A DNA stretch of 64,000 bases from Acidimicrobiales bacterium (lineage in GTDB: Bacteria; Actinomycetota; Acidimicrobiia; Acidimicrobiales; Aldehydirespiratoraceae): contig JAVJSI010000016.1 in the NCBI GenBank assembly GCA_040219515.1, positions 187,390 to 251,389 of the forward strand, written 5' to 3'. Position 1 is the stretch's first letter. Each line of letters starts with the position of its first letter. The position numbers and the translations under genes were made by a program. Below the pieces are notes generated by a model. The model was not told where the DNA came from and searched no databases. It saw only the letters and a program-made list of their open reading frames with translations. Below are positions 1-8,445 of this stretch, piece after piece.

Positions 1-1
1 G

Positions 2-142
2 ACCGCCGACTGGCTGCTCGATCTGGGGCCCGAAGGTGGCTCCGGTGGCGGACAGATCCTCGTCGCCGGCACGCCGGAAACGGTCGCAGAGACGCCGGAG
101 AGCTACACCGGCAAGTTCCTCGCTCCGCTGCTCGATTCGTAG
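2..142 (+). CDS. uvrA: UvrA excinuclease ATPase subunit, C-terminal end (partial)
   Basis: Only the last 46 codons are in the window; the gene runs off the left edge. The visible peptide starts [17 protein letters not shown] and ends KFLAPLLDS, which is the characteristic C-terminal strand of UvrA after the second ABC signature/Walker B region, including the conserved D-LGPEGG-x-GG segment. UvrA is the damage-recognition ATPase of nucleotide excision repair. uvrC lies 8.3 kb downstream on the same strand, so the glycan operon sits between two repair genes. Identification is secure although only the tail is seen. Confidence 0.93.
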   Translation, partial: TADWLLDLGPEGGSGGGQILVAGTPETVAETPESYTGKFLAPLLDS

Positions 143-156
143 CTGATTGGCCCTCT

Positions 157-1590
157 ATGGGCCTTGAGAACCATCCGCGGGTGCCGATGGGACCCTATGG
201 AACGGTTTCGAACGGCCTGTGGGTCGTCCGCCGCAGCAGGGCGCCCCCTGTGCTGACGCGCCGTTTCGCCTTTCTCGTCACCTACGGCGGTATCGCCGCA
301 GTGGTTCTCGGCCTGTCGAAGGCCCACGCCACGTGGGTCGCCGACCCGTCCTACGACTTCAGCCGTAGCTTTCGGCTTCCGTGGGCCGTGGTGTTCGTCG
401 GCTTCCTGTCCGCCGCGGCCTACTCGGTCGGCCTGCCCGACGTGCCCCGCAAGCTCCGCCAGATCGTCGCCGCATCGATGACGGCGGTCGGATTCGCCAT
501 CGCCGCGGTTTCCGCGTCCCAGCTCGTCGTGGGCAGTGCGCTGATGCCGCGCTTCGTGATCGTCGCCTCGGCGGCCGCCCTGGTGCCCTGGTTCACGATG
601 AGTGCGCTGCTCGCGTCGCGCGGCCATAAGCGGGCCCGTCAGCTGGACCGTGCCGTCGTGATCGGCGCCCAAGAGGACAGCACCTCACTCGTGCACGAAC
701 TGGACGAATACTCCGAGCGCCCCGGCCGGGTGGTCGCGGTGCTGCATCCCGACGAGGCGATGCCGTCGGCCGCCGACCGGTTCCCGGTGCGCACCGCCGT
801 CGAGTCACTGGAAGCCACGGTGGTGGTGCTCGATCGTGACGCCCAATCCAGCCAGGCGATCGTGGACCAGGTCGCCCTCCTGCACGAGCGGGGGATTCGG
901 GTCCGCACGCTTTCGCTGTTCTACGAGCAGTGGCTCGGCAAGCTGCCGATCGGTGAGCTCGAACGGGTGTCGCTCATGTTCGACATCGGCGAGATCCACC
1001 GCCTCCGCTACGGCCGGCTGAAGCGACTGCTCGACCTGTCCGTGGCGGTCATGCTGCTGCCGGCCCTTGCCGTCGCCGTGCCGTTCGTGATGGCCGGGAA
1101 CCTCATCGCCAACCGGGGCCCGCTCTTCTACCACCAGGACCGAGTCGGCAAGAGCGGTGCGGTCTTTCGGATCCACAAGTTCCGGACGATGAGCGGGTCC
1201 GACGCGCCGGCGGTGCCCTCGGAGTGGACCGACGTCGACGACGACCGTGTCACCGGTTTCGGCGCGCTGCTGCGGGCCAGTCACCTCGACGAACTGCCGC
1301 AGATCGTCAACATCCTGCGCGGCGACCTCTCGCTGGTCGGCCCCCGCCCCGAGCAGCCGCACTATGTCGAACAGCTCGCCGCGAAGCTGCCCTACTACGA
1401 GCTTCGTCACCTCGTGCAGCCCGGTCTCACCGGCTGGGCCCAGGTGAAGTTCCGCTACGCCCGCTCCGAGGCCGACGCCCTCGAGAAGCTCCAGTACGAG
1501 TTCTACTACCTGAGGCGACAGGCGCTGGCCGTCGACCTCCGGATCCTCGTTCGCACACTGCGGACGATCGTCCCGATGGGAGGCCACTGA
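157..1590 (+). CDS. Polyprenyl-phosphate sugar-1-phosphate transferase (exopolysaccharide initiation)
   Basis: Up to 477 aa. Initiates glycan assembly by moving a sugar-1-phosphate from a nucleotide sugar onto undecaprenyl phosphate in the membrane. The N-terminal half has several hydrophobic segments (about residues 33-170) and a CoA-binding-like domain. From about residue 286 comes the bacterial sugar-transferase domain (PF02397 type): a membrane-entry helix RLKRLLDLSVAVMLLPALAV, then the KFRTM motif, the E/D-LPQ-x-xNIL-GDLSLVGPRPE block and the PGLTGWAQV block. The ATG at 157 is the longest start; an in-frame GTG at 250 just before the first membrane segment is a credible alternative. The stop overlaps the next start (TGATG). 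First gene of the 157-8406 operon. Confidence 0.9.
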   Translation: MGLENHPRVPMGPYGTVSNGLWVVRRSRAPPVLTRRFAFLVTYGGIAAVVLGLSKAHATWVADPSYDFSRSFRLPWAVVFVGFLSAAAYSVGLPDVPRKLRQIVAASMTAVGFAIAAVSASQLVVGSALMPRFVIVASAAALVPWFTMSALLASRGHKRARQLDRAVVIGAQEDSTSLVHELDEYSERPGRVVAVLHPDEAMPSAADRFPVRTAVESLEATVVVLDRDAQSSQAIVDQVALLHERGIRVRTLSLFYEQWLGKLPIGELERVSLMFDIGEIHRLRYGRLKRLLDLSVAVMLLPALAVAVPFVMAGNLIANRGPLFYHQDRVGKSGAVFRIHKFRTMSGSDAPAVPSEWTDVDDDRVTGFGALLRASHLDELPQIVNILRGDLSLVGPRPEQPHYVEQLAAKLPYYELRHLVQPGLTGWAQVKFRYARSEADALEKLQYEFYYLRRQALAVDLRILVRTLRTIVPMGGH

Positions 1591-2636
1591 TGGCTGTCAC
1601 CGACCATGTCCGACGCGCCGAGGTCACGCCGCCCCGCGAGTCCCGTCCGGCGGAGCCGATCGTCACGATCGCGCTCCCGATGCTGAACGAGAGCCGCTAC
1701 ATCATGGCGTGTCTCGACAGCTTCGCCGCGCAGGACTATCCCCTCGAACTGCTCGACGTGATGGTCATCGACGGGGGCTCCGACGACGGCTGCCGACTCG
1801 TCGTGCAGGCCTACGCCGACGTCAACCCCTGGGTCCGGATCGTCGACAATCCCGAGGGCACGGCCTCGGCCGCCTTCAATCTCGGCATGAACGAGGCCCG
1901 CGGTGAGGTCGTGTGCCTCTTTTCCTCGCACGGCGTCGCCGACCCGAGCTACGTCTCGCGCAGTGTCGCCGCCCTGCACCGCTCGGGCGCGGCCGGTGTG
2001 GGCGGCTCGTACCGCCACGAAGGCCTCGATGCGGCGTCGAACGCCATCGGCCAGGCGATGGTGTCACGTGTCGGCATGGCGTCGCCGCACCGTTTCGCCG
2101 ACGAAGCGCGCGATGTCGACACGATCTCACACCCCATGTACTGGCGCGACGCCATGCTCGCCGTCGGTGGGTTCGACACCGCGCTGTTGCGCAACTCGGA
2201 CTACGAATTCAACTATCGGATGCGGGCCGCCGGGCACCGTCTGCACTTCGACCCGGAGATCGGCTCGGTCTACCGACCCCGGCCGAACCTGAACAGCCTG
2301 TTCCGCCAGTTCTGGTACTACGGCAAGTGGAAGGCGATGGTGGCCGAGCAGCACCCGGCGTCACTGCGACCACGTCACCTGGTCGCGCCGGCGGCTGCGG
2401 CGGGCGCCGCGGTCACGCCGTTGTTGCTGCTGAATCGACGCACGCGACTGCTCGCCGCCGCCGGCTGGGGCACATATGGCGCAGTGATTGCCTTTGGAGT
2501 CGCCGCCGTCGACCGAAAGGAACGGGACGTGTCGCTACCGACACTGGCCGCTGCCTTTCCCGTCATGCACATGGCGTGGGGCGCCGGCTTCATCAAGAGC
2601 GTGATTTCACGGGTCCTGGGAGGGAGCACGAGATGA
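1590..2636 (+). CDS. Glycosyltransferase family 2, membrane associated
   Basis: 348 aa. A GT-A fold glycosyltransferase domain occupies about residues 20-240: IALPMLNES nucleotide-binding strand, VIDGGSDDG, then the acceptor region with GGFDTALLRNSDYEFNYRM, where the D-E pair is in the usual catalytic position. The C-terminal ~90 residues contain two or three hydrophobic segments, so the enzyme probably sits on the inner face of the membrane and adds a sugar to the lipid-linked glycan. The ATG shares one base with the preceding stop and the stop overlaps the next start (ATGA), so translation is coupled. Succinoglycan-type (ExoA-like) GT2 proteins have this layout; the exact sugar cannot be read from sequence. 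Confidence 0.88.
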   Translation: MAVTDHVRRAEVTPPRESRPAEPIVTIALPMLNESRYIMACLDSFAAQDYPLELLDVMVIDGGSDDGCRLVVQAYADVNPWVRIVDNPEGTASAAFNLGMNEARGEVVCLFSSHGVADPSYVSRSVAALHRSGAAGVGGSYRHEGLDAASNAIGQAMVSRVGMASPHRFADEARDVDTISHPMYWRDAMLAVGGFDTALLRNSDYEFNYRMRAAGHRLHFDPEIGSVYRPRPNLNSLFRQFWYYGKWKAMVAEQHPASLRPRHLVAPAAAAGAAVTPLLLLNRRTRLLAAAGWGTYGAVIAFGVAAVDRKERDVSLPTLAAAFPVMHMAWGAGFIKSVISRVLGGSTR

Positions 2637-3658
2637 GCATCGGCATCGCTGTCGTCGGCTACGGCTACTGGGGGGTCAACCTCGCTCGCAACGTCGCGAG
2701 TGCTCCCACCACGGAACTGGTGGGTGTCGTCGACCCGGGCAGCGATCGTCGTGATCTCGCGCATGTCAACCATTCGGGCATCACCTCCTGGGACTCGATC
2801 CACGACGCCCTCGACGACGAACGGGTGCAGGCCATCGTGCTCGCGACACCGGCGAGCACCCACGTCGACCTTGCCCTCGCCGCCCTCGAACGGGGCCGCG
2901 ACATCCTGGTCGAGAAGCCGCTGGCCGAAACCAGCGCCGATGCCGAGAAGCTCTGCAACGTCGCCGCCGACAACGGGCTGATCCTCATGGTCGGCCACAC
3001 GTTCCTCTACTCGCCCACGGTCCTGCGGCTCAAGGAGCTGGTCGATCAGGGCGACCTCGGCGCCATCCAGTACCTGTACTCGCAGCGGCTGAGCCTCGGC
3101 CGCATCCGCCGTGACTGCAACGCGCTGTGGAACTTCGCGCCGCACGACGTCTCGATCATGTTGCACCTGCTCGATGAGCCGGTGGTCGAGGTGACCGCCA
3201 AGGGCTTCTCGTTCATCGAGCCCGGCATCGACGACGTCTGCTTCGCAAGCCTCACTTTCGAGAGCGGGATCGGTGCCAACCTGCACGTCAGCTGGATCGA
3301 CCCTCGCAAGACGCGTCTCACCACAGTGGTCGGCGACGAGAAGATGGCGATCTACAACGACGTGTCCGTCGACCAGCCCTTGTGGCTCGTCGACTCCGGC
3401 GTGGCCAAGGACCGTGACCTCGGCGAATACGAGAGCATGAGCGACTTCCAGTGGCGAACCCGCTCGGGCGACATCCTGATTCCGCGGATCGAGATGTCCG
3501 AGCCGCTCAAGAACGAGCTCACCGCGTTCGGCGAGGCCTGCGCCACCCGTACGCCGCCCCGCACCGATGGCCGGCACGGCCTCGACGTCGTGCGGGTGCT
3601 GGAGACGATCGATCGCTCGGCCCAGGCCAACGGTCGCCCGATGGAGGTCCCGCAGTGA
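2633..3658 (+). CDS. Gfo/Idh/MocA oxidoreductase, probable UDP-N-acetylglucosaminuronate 3-dehydrogenase (WlbA/WbpB-like)
   Basis: 341 aa. N-terminal Rossmann fold with VVGYGYWGVNLARN at residues 6-19 and the family signature EKPLAET near residue 98, whose lysine is catalytic. The C-terminal half is the alpha/beta substrate domain with WNFAPHDVSIMLHLLDEP, matching the conserved H-D pair. In wlb/wbp pathways this enzyme oxidises C3 of UDP-GlcNAcA with NAD before transamination. The next two genes encode exactly the aminotransferase and acetyltransferase of that pathway, which supports the specific assignment. The ATG overlaps the previous stop by 4 bp and the stop overlaps the next GTG. Confidence 0.88.
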   Translation: MSIGIAVVGYGYWGVNLARNVASAPTTELVGVVDPGSDRRDLAHVNHSGITSWDSIHDALDDERVQAIVLATPASTHVDLALAALERGRDILVEKPLAETSADAEKLCNVAADNGLILMVGHTFLYSPTVLRLKELVDQGDLGAIQYLYSQRLSLGRIRRDCNALWNFAPHDVSIMLHLLDEPVVEVTAKGFSFIEPGIDDVCFASLTFESGIGANLHVSWIDPRKTRLTTVVGDEKMAIYNDVSVDQPLWLVDSGVAKDRDLGEYESMSDFQWRTRSGDILIPRIEMSEPLKNELTAFGEACATRTPPRTDGRHGLDVVRVLETIDRSAQANGRPMEVPQ

Positions 3659-4755
3659 GCACCGCCGCCCTCACCGGTGTCGTCCCCTTCCAGGACCTCG
3701 GCCGACTCCACGAATCGATCGTCGACGAACTCAACGAGGCCATACAAGGGGTGATGGCCACGTCGTCCTTCGTGGGCGCCGCCTCGGCCCAGAGCTTCGA
3801 GTCGGCCTTCGCCGCGGCCCACGGGGTCGACCACGCGGTCGGCGTCGGCTCGGGCACGGACGCGCTCGCACTGGCGCTGCGCGGCCTGGGCATCGGCCCG
3901 GGCGACGAAGTGATCGTGCCGTCCATGACGTTCGTGGCGACCGCCGAGGCGGTGGTCCACGTCGGGGCGACCCCGGTCATCGTCGACGTCGATCCTGCAA
4001 CCCTGCTGATCGACGGTGCCGCAGTGGCTGCGGCCCGCACCGCTCGGACCGCGGCGGTCATGCCGGTCCATCTCTACGGCCACGCGGTGCCCTTCGACCT
4101 CATCCGCGAATGGCAGGCCGACGGCCTGAGAGTGATCGAGGACGCCGCCCAGGCCCACCTCGCCACCTGGCGTGGCGAAGGCGTCGGCACCGTGGGCGAT
4201 GTCGCCTGCTTCAGCTTCTATCCGGGCAAGAACCTCGGCGCCATGGGCGACGGGGGAGCGGTCGCCACCAACGACGAGTCGACTGCGCAGCGCATCGCCA
4301 AGCTGCGCGACCACGGCCGCGAGTCCAAGTACCTGCACGACGAGATCGGCTGGTGTTCACGCCTCGACGGGATGCAGGCCGCGATCCTCGAGGTCAAGCT
4401 CCGCCATCTGCCGGAGTGGACCGAGACCCGACGCGTGCTCGCGGAGCGCTACCGGGAACGCCTCGGCGATCGCCTGGTGCCATGGGAACCCGGCGCCGTC
4501 CACCACCTGCTCGTGACCCGACCCGGCGCGTCCATCCGCGACGGGCTCCAGGCCGAGCTGAGCGCGCGGGGGATCGGCGTCGGAGTCCACTATCCGGTGG
4601 CCCTCAGCCAGCAGCCCTCGGTGGCGCAGTACGCCGCATCGCCGACGCCGAACGCCGAGGCCGCGGCGGCCGACATCCTGTCGTTGCCGATGGACCCCCT
4701 GATGAAGCTCACCGAAGTGGAGCTCGTTTGTGACCAGGTCGTCGACTTGTGGTGA
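3655..4755 (+). CDS. DegT/DnrJ/EryC1 aminotransferase, probable UDP-3-keto-GlcNAcA aminotransferase (WlbC/WbpE-like)
   Basis: 366 aa. A PLP-dependent sugar aminotransferase. Seen: VGSGTDALALALRG (phosphate-binding region), PVHLYGH, EDAAQAH (the aspartate that pairs with the PLP pyridine nitrogen) and FSFYPGKNLGAMGDGGA, whose lysine forms the Schiff base. It would convert the 3-keto group made by the preceding dehydrogenase into a 3-amino group. The start is taken as GTG at 3655 because it overlaps the previous TGA; translation reads straight into GVVPFQDLGRLH, typical for the family N terminus. Length is normal. Confidence 0.9.
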   Translation: MSTAALTGVVPFQDLGRLHESIVDELNEAIQGVMATSSFVGAASAQSFESAFAAAHGVDHAVGVGSGTDALALALRGLGIGPGDEVIVPSMTFVATAEAVVHVGATPVIVDVDPATLLIDGAAVAAARTARTAAVMPVHLYGHAVPFDLIREWQADGLRVIEDAAQAHLATWRGEGVGTVGDVACFSFYPGKNLGAMGDGGAVATNDESTAQRIAKLRDHGRESKYLHDEIGWCSRLDGMQAAILEVKLRHLPEWTETRRVLAERYRERLGDRLVPWEPGAVHHLLVTRPGASIRDGLQAELSARGIGVGVHYPVALSQQPSVAQYAASPTPNAEAAAADILSLPMDPLMKLTEVELVCDQVVDLW

Positions 4756-5363
4756 CCGCCCTCGGGCTCCAGCGCGGACTCGCGCCGCTCGGGGGTGACG
4801 CCCGTGCGTTCGTGCACGAGTCGTCCTACGTCGACGACGGTGCCGTTGTCGGCGACGGCACGCGGATCTGGCACTTCTCCCACGTCCTCCGGGATGCCCG
4901 CATCGGCCACGACTGCAACATCGGCCAGAACGTGATGATCGGCGCTGAAGTGGTGGTCGGCGACCGCTGCAAGATCCAGAACAACGTCAGCGTCTACGAG
5001 AACGTCACGCTCGAGGACGGCGTGTTCTGCGGCCCCAGCTGTGTGTTCACCAACGTGATCAACCCGCGAGCCGAGATCGAACGCAAGAACGAACTCCGCC
5101 CCACCCGCGTCGGGCGGGGTGCCTCCATCGGAGCCAACGCCACCATCGTGTGCGGCAACGACATCGGCGAGTACGCGTTCGTCGCTGCCGGCGCGGTGGT
5201 CACGGCCGATGTGCCCGCTCACGCGCTCGTCGTCGGCCTCCCCGGGCGCCGCGTCGGCTGGGTAAGCCGGGCCGGCCACGTGCTCGGCGACGATCTGATC
5301 TGCCCCGAAACCGGTGACCTTCACGTCCTCGCCGCGCACGGCGGCCTCGAGGTCGTCGCGTGA
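4752..5363 (+). CDS. UDP-2-acetamido-3-amino-2,3-dideoxyglucuronate N-acetyltransferase (WlbB/WbpD-like)
   Basis: 203 aa. A left-handed beta-helix acyltransferase made of hexapeptide repeats. The diagnostic stretch is RIWHFSHVLRDARIGHDCNI followed by the NNVSVYENVTLEDGVFCGPS block and FTNVINPRAEIERKNELRPT, which is close to the WbpD/WlbB signature. It acetylates the 3-amino group, completing a UDP-2,3-diacetamido-2,3-dideoxy-glucuronic acid; a WbpI-type epimerase to the manno form is not in the window. Two GTG starts (4749 and 4752) are possible; 4752 gives the usual GTGA overlap. The stop overlaps the next GTG. Confidence 0.9.
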   Translation: MTALGLQRGLAPLGGDARAFVHESSYVDDGAVVGDGTRIWHFSHVLRDARIGHDCNIGQNVMIGAEVVVGDRCKIQNNVSVYENVTLEDGVFCGPSCVFTNVINPRAEIERKNELRPTRVGRGASIGANATIVCGNDIGEYAFVAAGAVVTADVPAHALVVGLPGRRVGWVSRAGHVLGDDLICPETGDLHVLAAHGGLEVVA

Positions 5364-6772
5364 GTCAACCGGAGAACGGCTGGTCGCAGGGCGTCGCGAG
5401 AAAGATCTCCCAGCTTCTCTCGGCCCGGCTCCTCGCGCAGGTGATCGGCATCGGGTGGTTCCTGGTCCTCGCCCGCGTGCTCGACGCCGGCGAGCTTGGT
5501 GTGCTGTCGGCCGGTCTGGTCGCGTTCGCCGCCGTCTCCGTGGTCGCCGACCTCGGCACGACCTGGTCGATCGCCCGCATCGTGACCGCCGACCCCGAAC
5601 AGGCGTGGCCCGTCTACGTGCAGGCCGTCGCCGTGCGTATGACCGCGATCGCGGTCATCGGTTCCGCCATCACCGCAGTTGCCGCGCCACTCGTGGAGAG
5701 CCGGGTTCTCCTCGCCATCGCCATCGGTGTGGGCATCGCGTTCGTCTCGGGACTGGCCGAGCTCGGCATGTCGACGCTGCGCTCCATCGGCGCGATCCGC
5801 CTCGAGTCGCTGGCCCTTCCGGCCGAACGACTGGGCTTCGTCGCTCTGGCGGCGGTCGTCGTGAGCTCGGGCCGCGGCGCCAACGCGGTGCTGCTCGTCT
5901 ATCTCTTCACCAACGGTGTCACCGCCGCGCTGACCTTCCGTCGGCTCCACCGCGACCTTCGACCGGTCCGCCCGGAGAACGTGGCACGCCTCTGGTCGGC
6001 GGAGACCCGTCGCGTCGGTGTGGCGTTCGCCGTACTGGCGCTCGGACCCCGGGCCAACGCCCTGGTTCTCGTCCTGCTCGCCTCGCGTCTCGAGGTTGCC
6101 GACTACTCGGTGGCCGCCCGTCCGGTGGAGCAGCTCGCCCTCACCGTGATCGGGTTCGGCACCACCATGCTTCCGCTCCTGCGCAACGACGCCGAGAGCG
6201 GCGCCGATCCGGGCGCCCGCATCGGCGGTGTGGCCGCCGCCGTCGTGTTGGCCGCCCTCCCGGGCGTCCTGTGGGTCACGCTCGACCCCACGGCCGCCAT
6301 CGAGCTGCTCTACGGCGCCGGACGCTACCCGGGAGCCCCGATCGTCCTGAGCCTCGTCGCCCTGGTGACCATCACCTGGCCGCTGCGCGGTCTGGCCGGC
6401 ATCGTGATGGTGGCCCGCGAGAAGGCATCCGACCTGGCCCGGGTCTCGCTGGCCGGCCTGGTGCTCAACCTCGCAGCCGCGGTTCCGCTGGTGGCCTACC
6501 ACGGCGCGGCCGGCGCCGCCGCCGCCCTCGTGGTCACCGATCTCGTCACCGCAGTGGTGCTCCTCGTGCGGGCCGACGTCGGTGTGCCCGCCGGGTTGGA
6601 ACGTCCCCTGACGCTCGCCGTCGGCATCTCGTTCGTCAGCGGTCTCGTGGCCGCTGCCTCCCCGACGCTGGTCGCCCCACTGGTGGTCGCCATCGGAACG
6701 GTGGCGGCCCTCGGCATCGGCTTGCGCGCCAACCGCAACATCGCCCGGGCGGGAGAAGTCCAATGGGCGTGA
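5360..6772 (+). CDS. Lipopolysaccharide/oligosaccharide flippase (Wzx/MATE-like)
   Basis: 470 aa and almost entirely hydrophobic, with about 12 to 14 predicted membrane helices separated by short basic loops. It begins SQPENGWSQGVARKISQLLS and enters the first helix near residue 25, the usual layout of polysaccharide flippases of the MOP superfamily. It would turn the undecaprenyl-linked oligosaccharide over to the outer face of the membrane. The GTG start overlaps the acetyltransferase stop and the gene overlaps the following ATG by 10 bp, so it is cotranscribed with the glycan enzymes. No Wzy polymerase is recognisable in the window. Confidence 0.88.
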   Translation: MSQPENGWSQGVARKISQLLSARLLAQVIGIGWFLVLARVLDAGELGVLSAGLVAFAAVSVVADLGTTWSIARIVTADPEQAWPVYVQAVAVRMTAIAVIGSAITAVAAPLVESRVLLAIAIGVGIAFVSGLAELGMSTLRSIGAIRLESLALPAERLGFVALAAVVVSSGRGANAVLLVYLFTNGVTAALTFRRLHRDLRPVRPENVARLWSAETRRVGVAFAVLALGPRANALVLVLLASRLEVADYSVAARPVEQLALTVIGFGTTMLPLLRNDAESGADPGARIGGVAAAVVLAALPGVLWVTLDPTAAIELLYGAGRYPGAPIVLSLVALVTITWPLRGLAGIVMVAREKASDLARVSLAGLVLNLAAAVPLVAYHGAAGAAAALVVTDLVTAVVLLVRADVGVPAGLERPLTLAVGISFVSGLVAAASPTLVAPLVVAIGTVAALGIGLRANRNIARAGEVQWA

Positions 6773-8406
6773 CCAGGACCGCAGTGCTCGGCTGGTCCCG
6801 AACCAGGGTCCAGCTCGACGCCGACGCGATCGTGCTCGACGTGGGCGCCGGAGCCTGGCCCAACGACGCGGCCACCATCGCGTGTGACCGATCACTCGAC
6901 GAGGACATCCATCGCACCGGTCGGGCGACGAAGGTCGACCGGCCCTTCGTGATCTGTGATGCCACGGCGCTGCCGTTTCGCGACGGCGCGATCGACTTCG
7001 TGATCGCCAGCCACATCGCCGAGCACATCGACGACCCCGAGGCGTTCTGCGCCGAGCTCGCACGATCGGCGAAGGCCGGCTACATCGAGACGCCGAGTCC
7101 GCTGGCCGACTATCTCCTCGACGAGGAGTACCACCAGTGGCGTGTCGGTGGCGCTGACTCCGACATTCGCTTCGTCCGCAAGCCCGCCAAGCGAGCGACG
7201 ACCAAGTGGCTCACGGACCGGTTCTACCGGGTCTTCTACGCCGGACGGGACACCGGGACGCCGACCTACTCGCTGCCCGGAGGACCGCTCGGGCGGGCGC
7301 TCGGGTTCGTGTTGTATCTGATCCGAGGCGTGCTCAACCGCACCGGGCTGATGCACACGTCGATCCTCTTCTCGGCCGATGCTCCGCTGGCCTGCGAGGT
7401 CGACCGCACGGCGGCGGCATCGCGCCGCGTCGCCATCATCGAACGCGGCCCCCGGAGCGGATTCGTCGAGGGGGACCGTGCCGTGATCGAGACGGGCGCG
7501 GCCACGAGGGTGGTGCGCTACCCCGGATGGCCCTCGCCGCGATTCCTCCTGCAGACCTGGCGGGCGGTGGGCTGGTCGCAGGTCGTCTACACCTTCTTCG
7601 CCTCCGAGCAAGCCGTCGTTGCCGCAGTGGTCGCCCGGCTGCGCCGTCGTCGCTTCGTGGTCTCGGTCGGCGGCTACGACGTCGCCAACGTGCCCGAACA
7701 CGGCTACGGACTCCCGTCACGCTTTCCCCATCGACTCGTGCCCCGCGCCGTCATGGCGCTCAGCGATCAGGTCGTGGCGTTTTCGAATGCAGCCCGCGAC
7801 GAGGCGCTCGCGGCCGGGGCCGACCCCGAACGCACGACGGTGAGCTACATCGGCCTCGAACCGCGTTTCATCGACGCCCCCGCCGGCGTGGAGCGAGATC
7901 CCGAGACCGTCATCACCGTCGCCTACGTCGACGAGGTGTCGTGGTCCCGCAAGGGAATCGACCGCTTCGTCGACGCCGCCCGTAGCGACCCCTCACGGCG
8001 ATATGTGCTGGTCGGAAGGGTTGCTGAGCCCGTACTCGCTGCCGGCCTGGCCGACCCGCCGCCGAACCTCATCATGACGGGGTTCGTCACCGACGAGCAG
8101 CTGCGCGACCTGCTCTGGTCGAGCGGCGTCTACGCCCAGCTCAGTTGGCACGAAGGATTCGGCGTGTCGATGGTGGAGGCGATGCAGGCCGGTTGTCGAC
8201 CGGTCGTCACCACCGTCCCGGCACTCACCGAGATTGCCGGGCCCGGTGCGGTACTCAGCACGGCGCCGAGCGACGATGTGCGGGCCATCGGCCACGCCGC
8301 GGCCGAGCCCGGCGACCGGGCCGAGTGGGCCCGCTGGGCGACCGCCGTTGCGTCCATGGAGGACCGCGCCCGCGGCCTCGAGTCCGCGCTGTTCGCCACC
8401 GACTGA
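6763..8406 (+). CDS. Methyltransferase - glycosyltransferase family 4 fusion protein
   Basis: 547 aa in one uninterrupted frame. Residues 1-~205 are a class I SAM-dependent methyltransferase (IVLDVGAGAWPND is motif I, VICDATALPFRDGAIDFVIA carries motifs II-III, then HIAEHIDDPEAF). Residues ~220-547 are a GT-B glycosyltransferase of the GT4 kind: VVSVGGYDVANVPEHGYGL acceptor region, then LSWHEGFGVSMVEAMQAGCR with the E-x7-E motif that binds the nucleotide sugar. Both activities are normal in glycan clusters but are usually on separate polypeptides. Last gene of the operon; 39 bp separate it from uvrC. No frame break is seen at the domain junction. Confidence 0.85.
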   Translation: MGVTRTAVLGWSRTRVQLDADAIVLDVGAGAWPNDAATIACDRSLDEDIHRTGRATKVDRPFVICDATALPFRDGAIDFVIASHIAEHIDDPEAFCAELARSAKAGYIETPSPLADYLLDEEYHQWRVGGADSDIRFVRKPAKRATTKWLTDRFYRVFYAGRDTGTPTYSLPGGPLGRALGFVLYLIRGVLNRTGLMHTSILFSADAPLACEVDRTAAASRRVAIIERGPRSGFVEGDRAVIETGAATRVVRYPGWPSPRFLLQTWRAVGWSQVVYTFFASEQAVVAAVVARLRRRRFVVSVGGYDVANVPEHGYGLPSRFPHRLVPRAVMALSDQVVAFSNAARDEALAAGADPERTTVSYIGLEPRFIDAPAGVERDPETVITVAYVDEVSWSRKGIDRFVDAARSDPSRRYVLVGRVAEPVLAAGLADPPPNLIMTGFVTDEQLRDLLWSSGVYAQLSWHEGFGVSMVEAMQAGCRPVVTTVPALTEIAGPGAVLSTAPSDDVRAIGHAAAEPGDRAEWARWATAVASMEDRARGLESALFATD

Positions 8407-8445
8407 GGCGATTCGCCATCGGTTCGAGGCCCTAGTCTCGAACCA

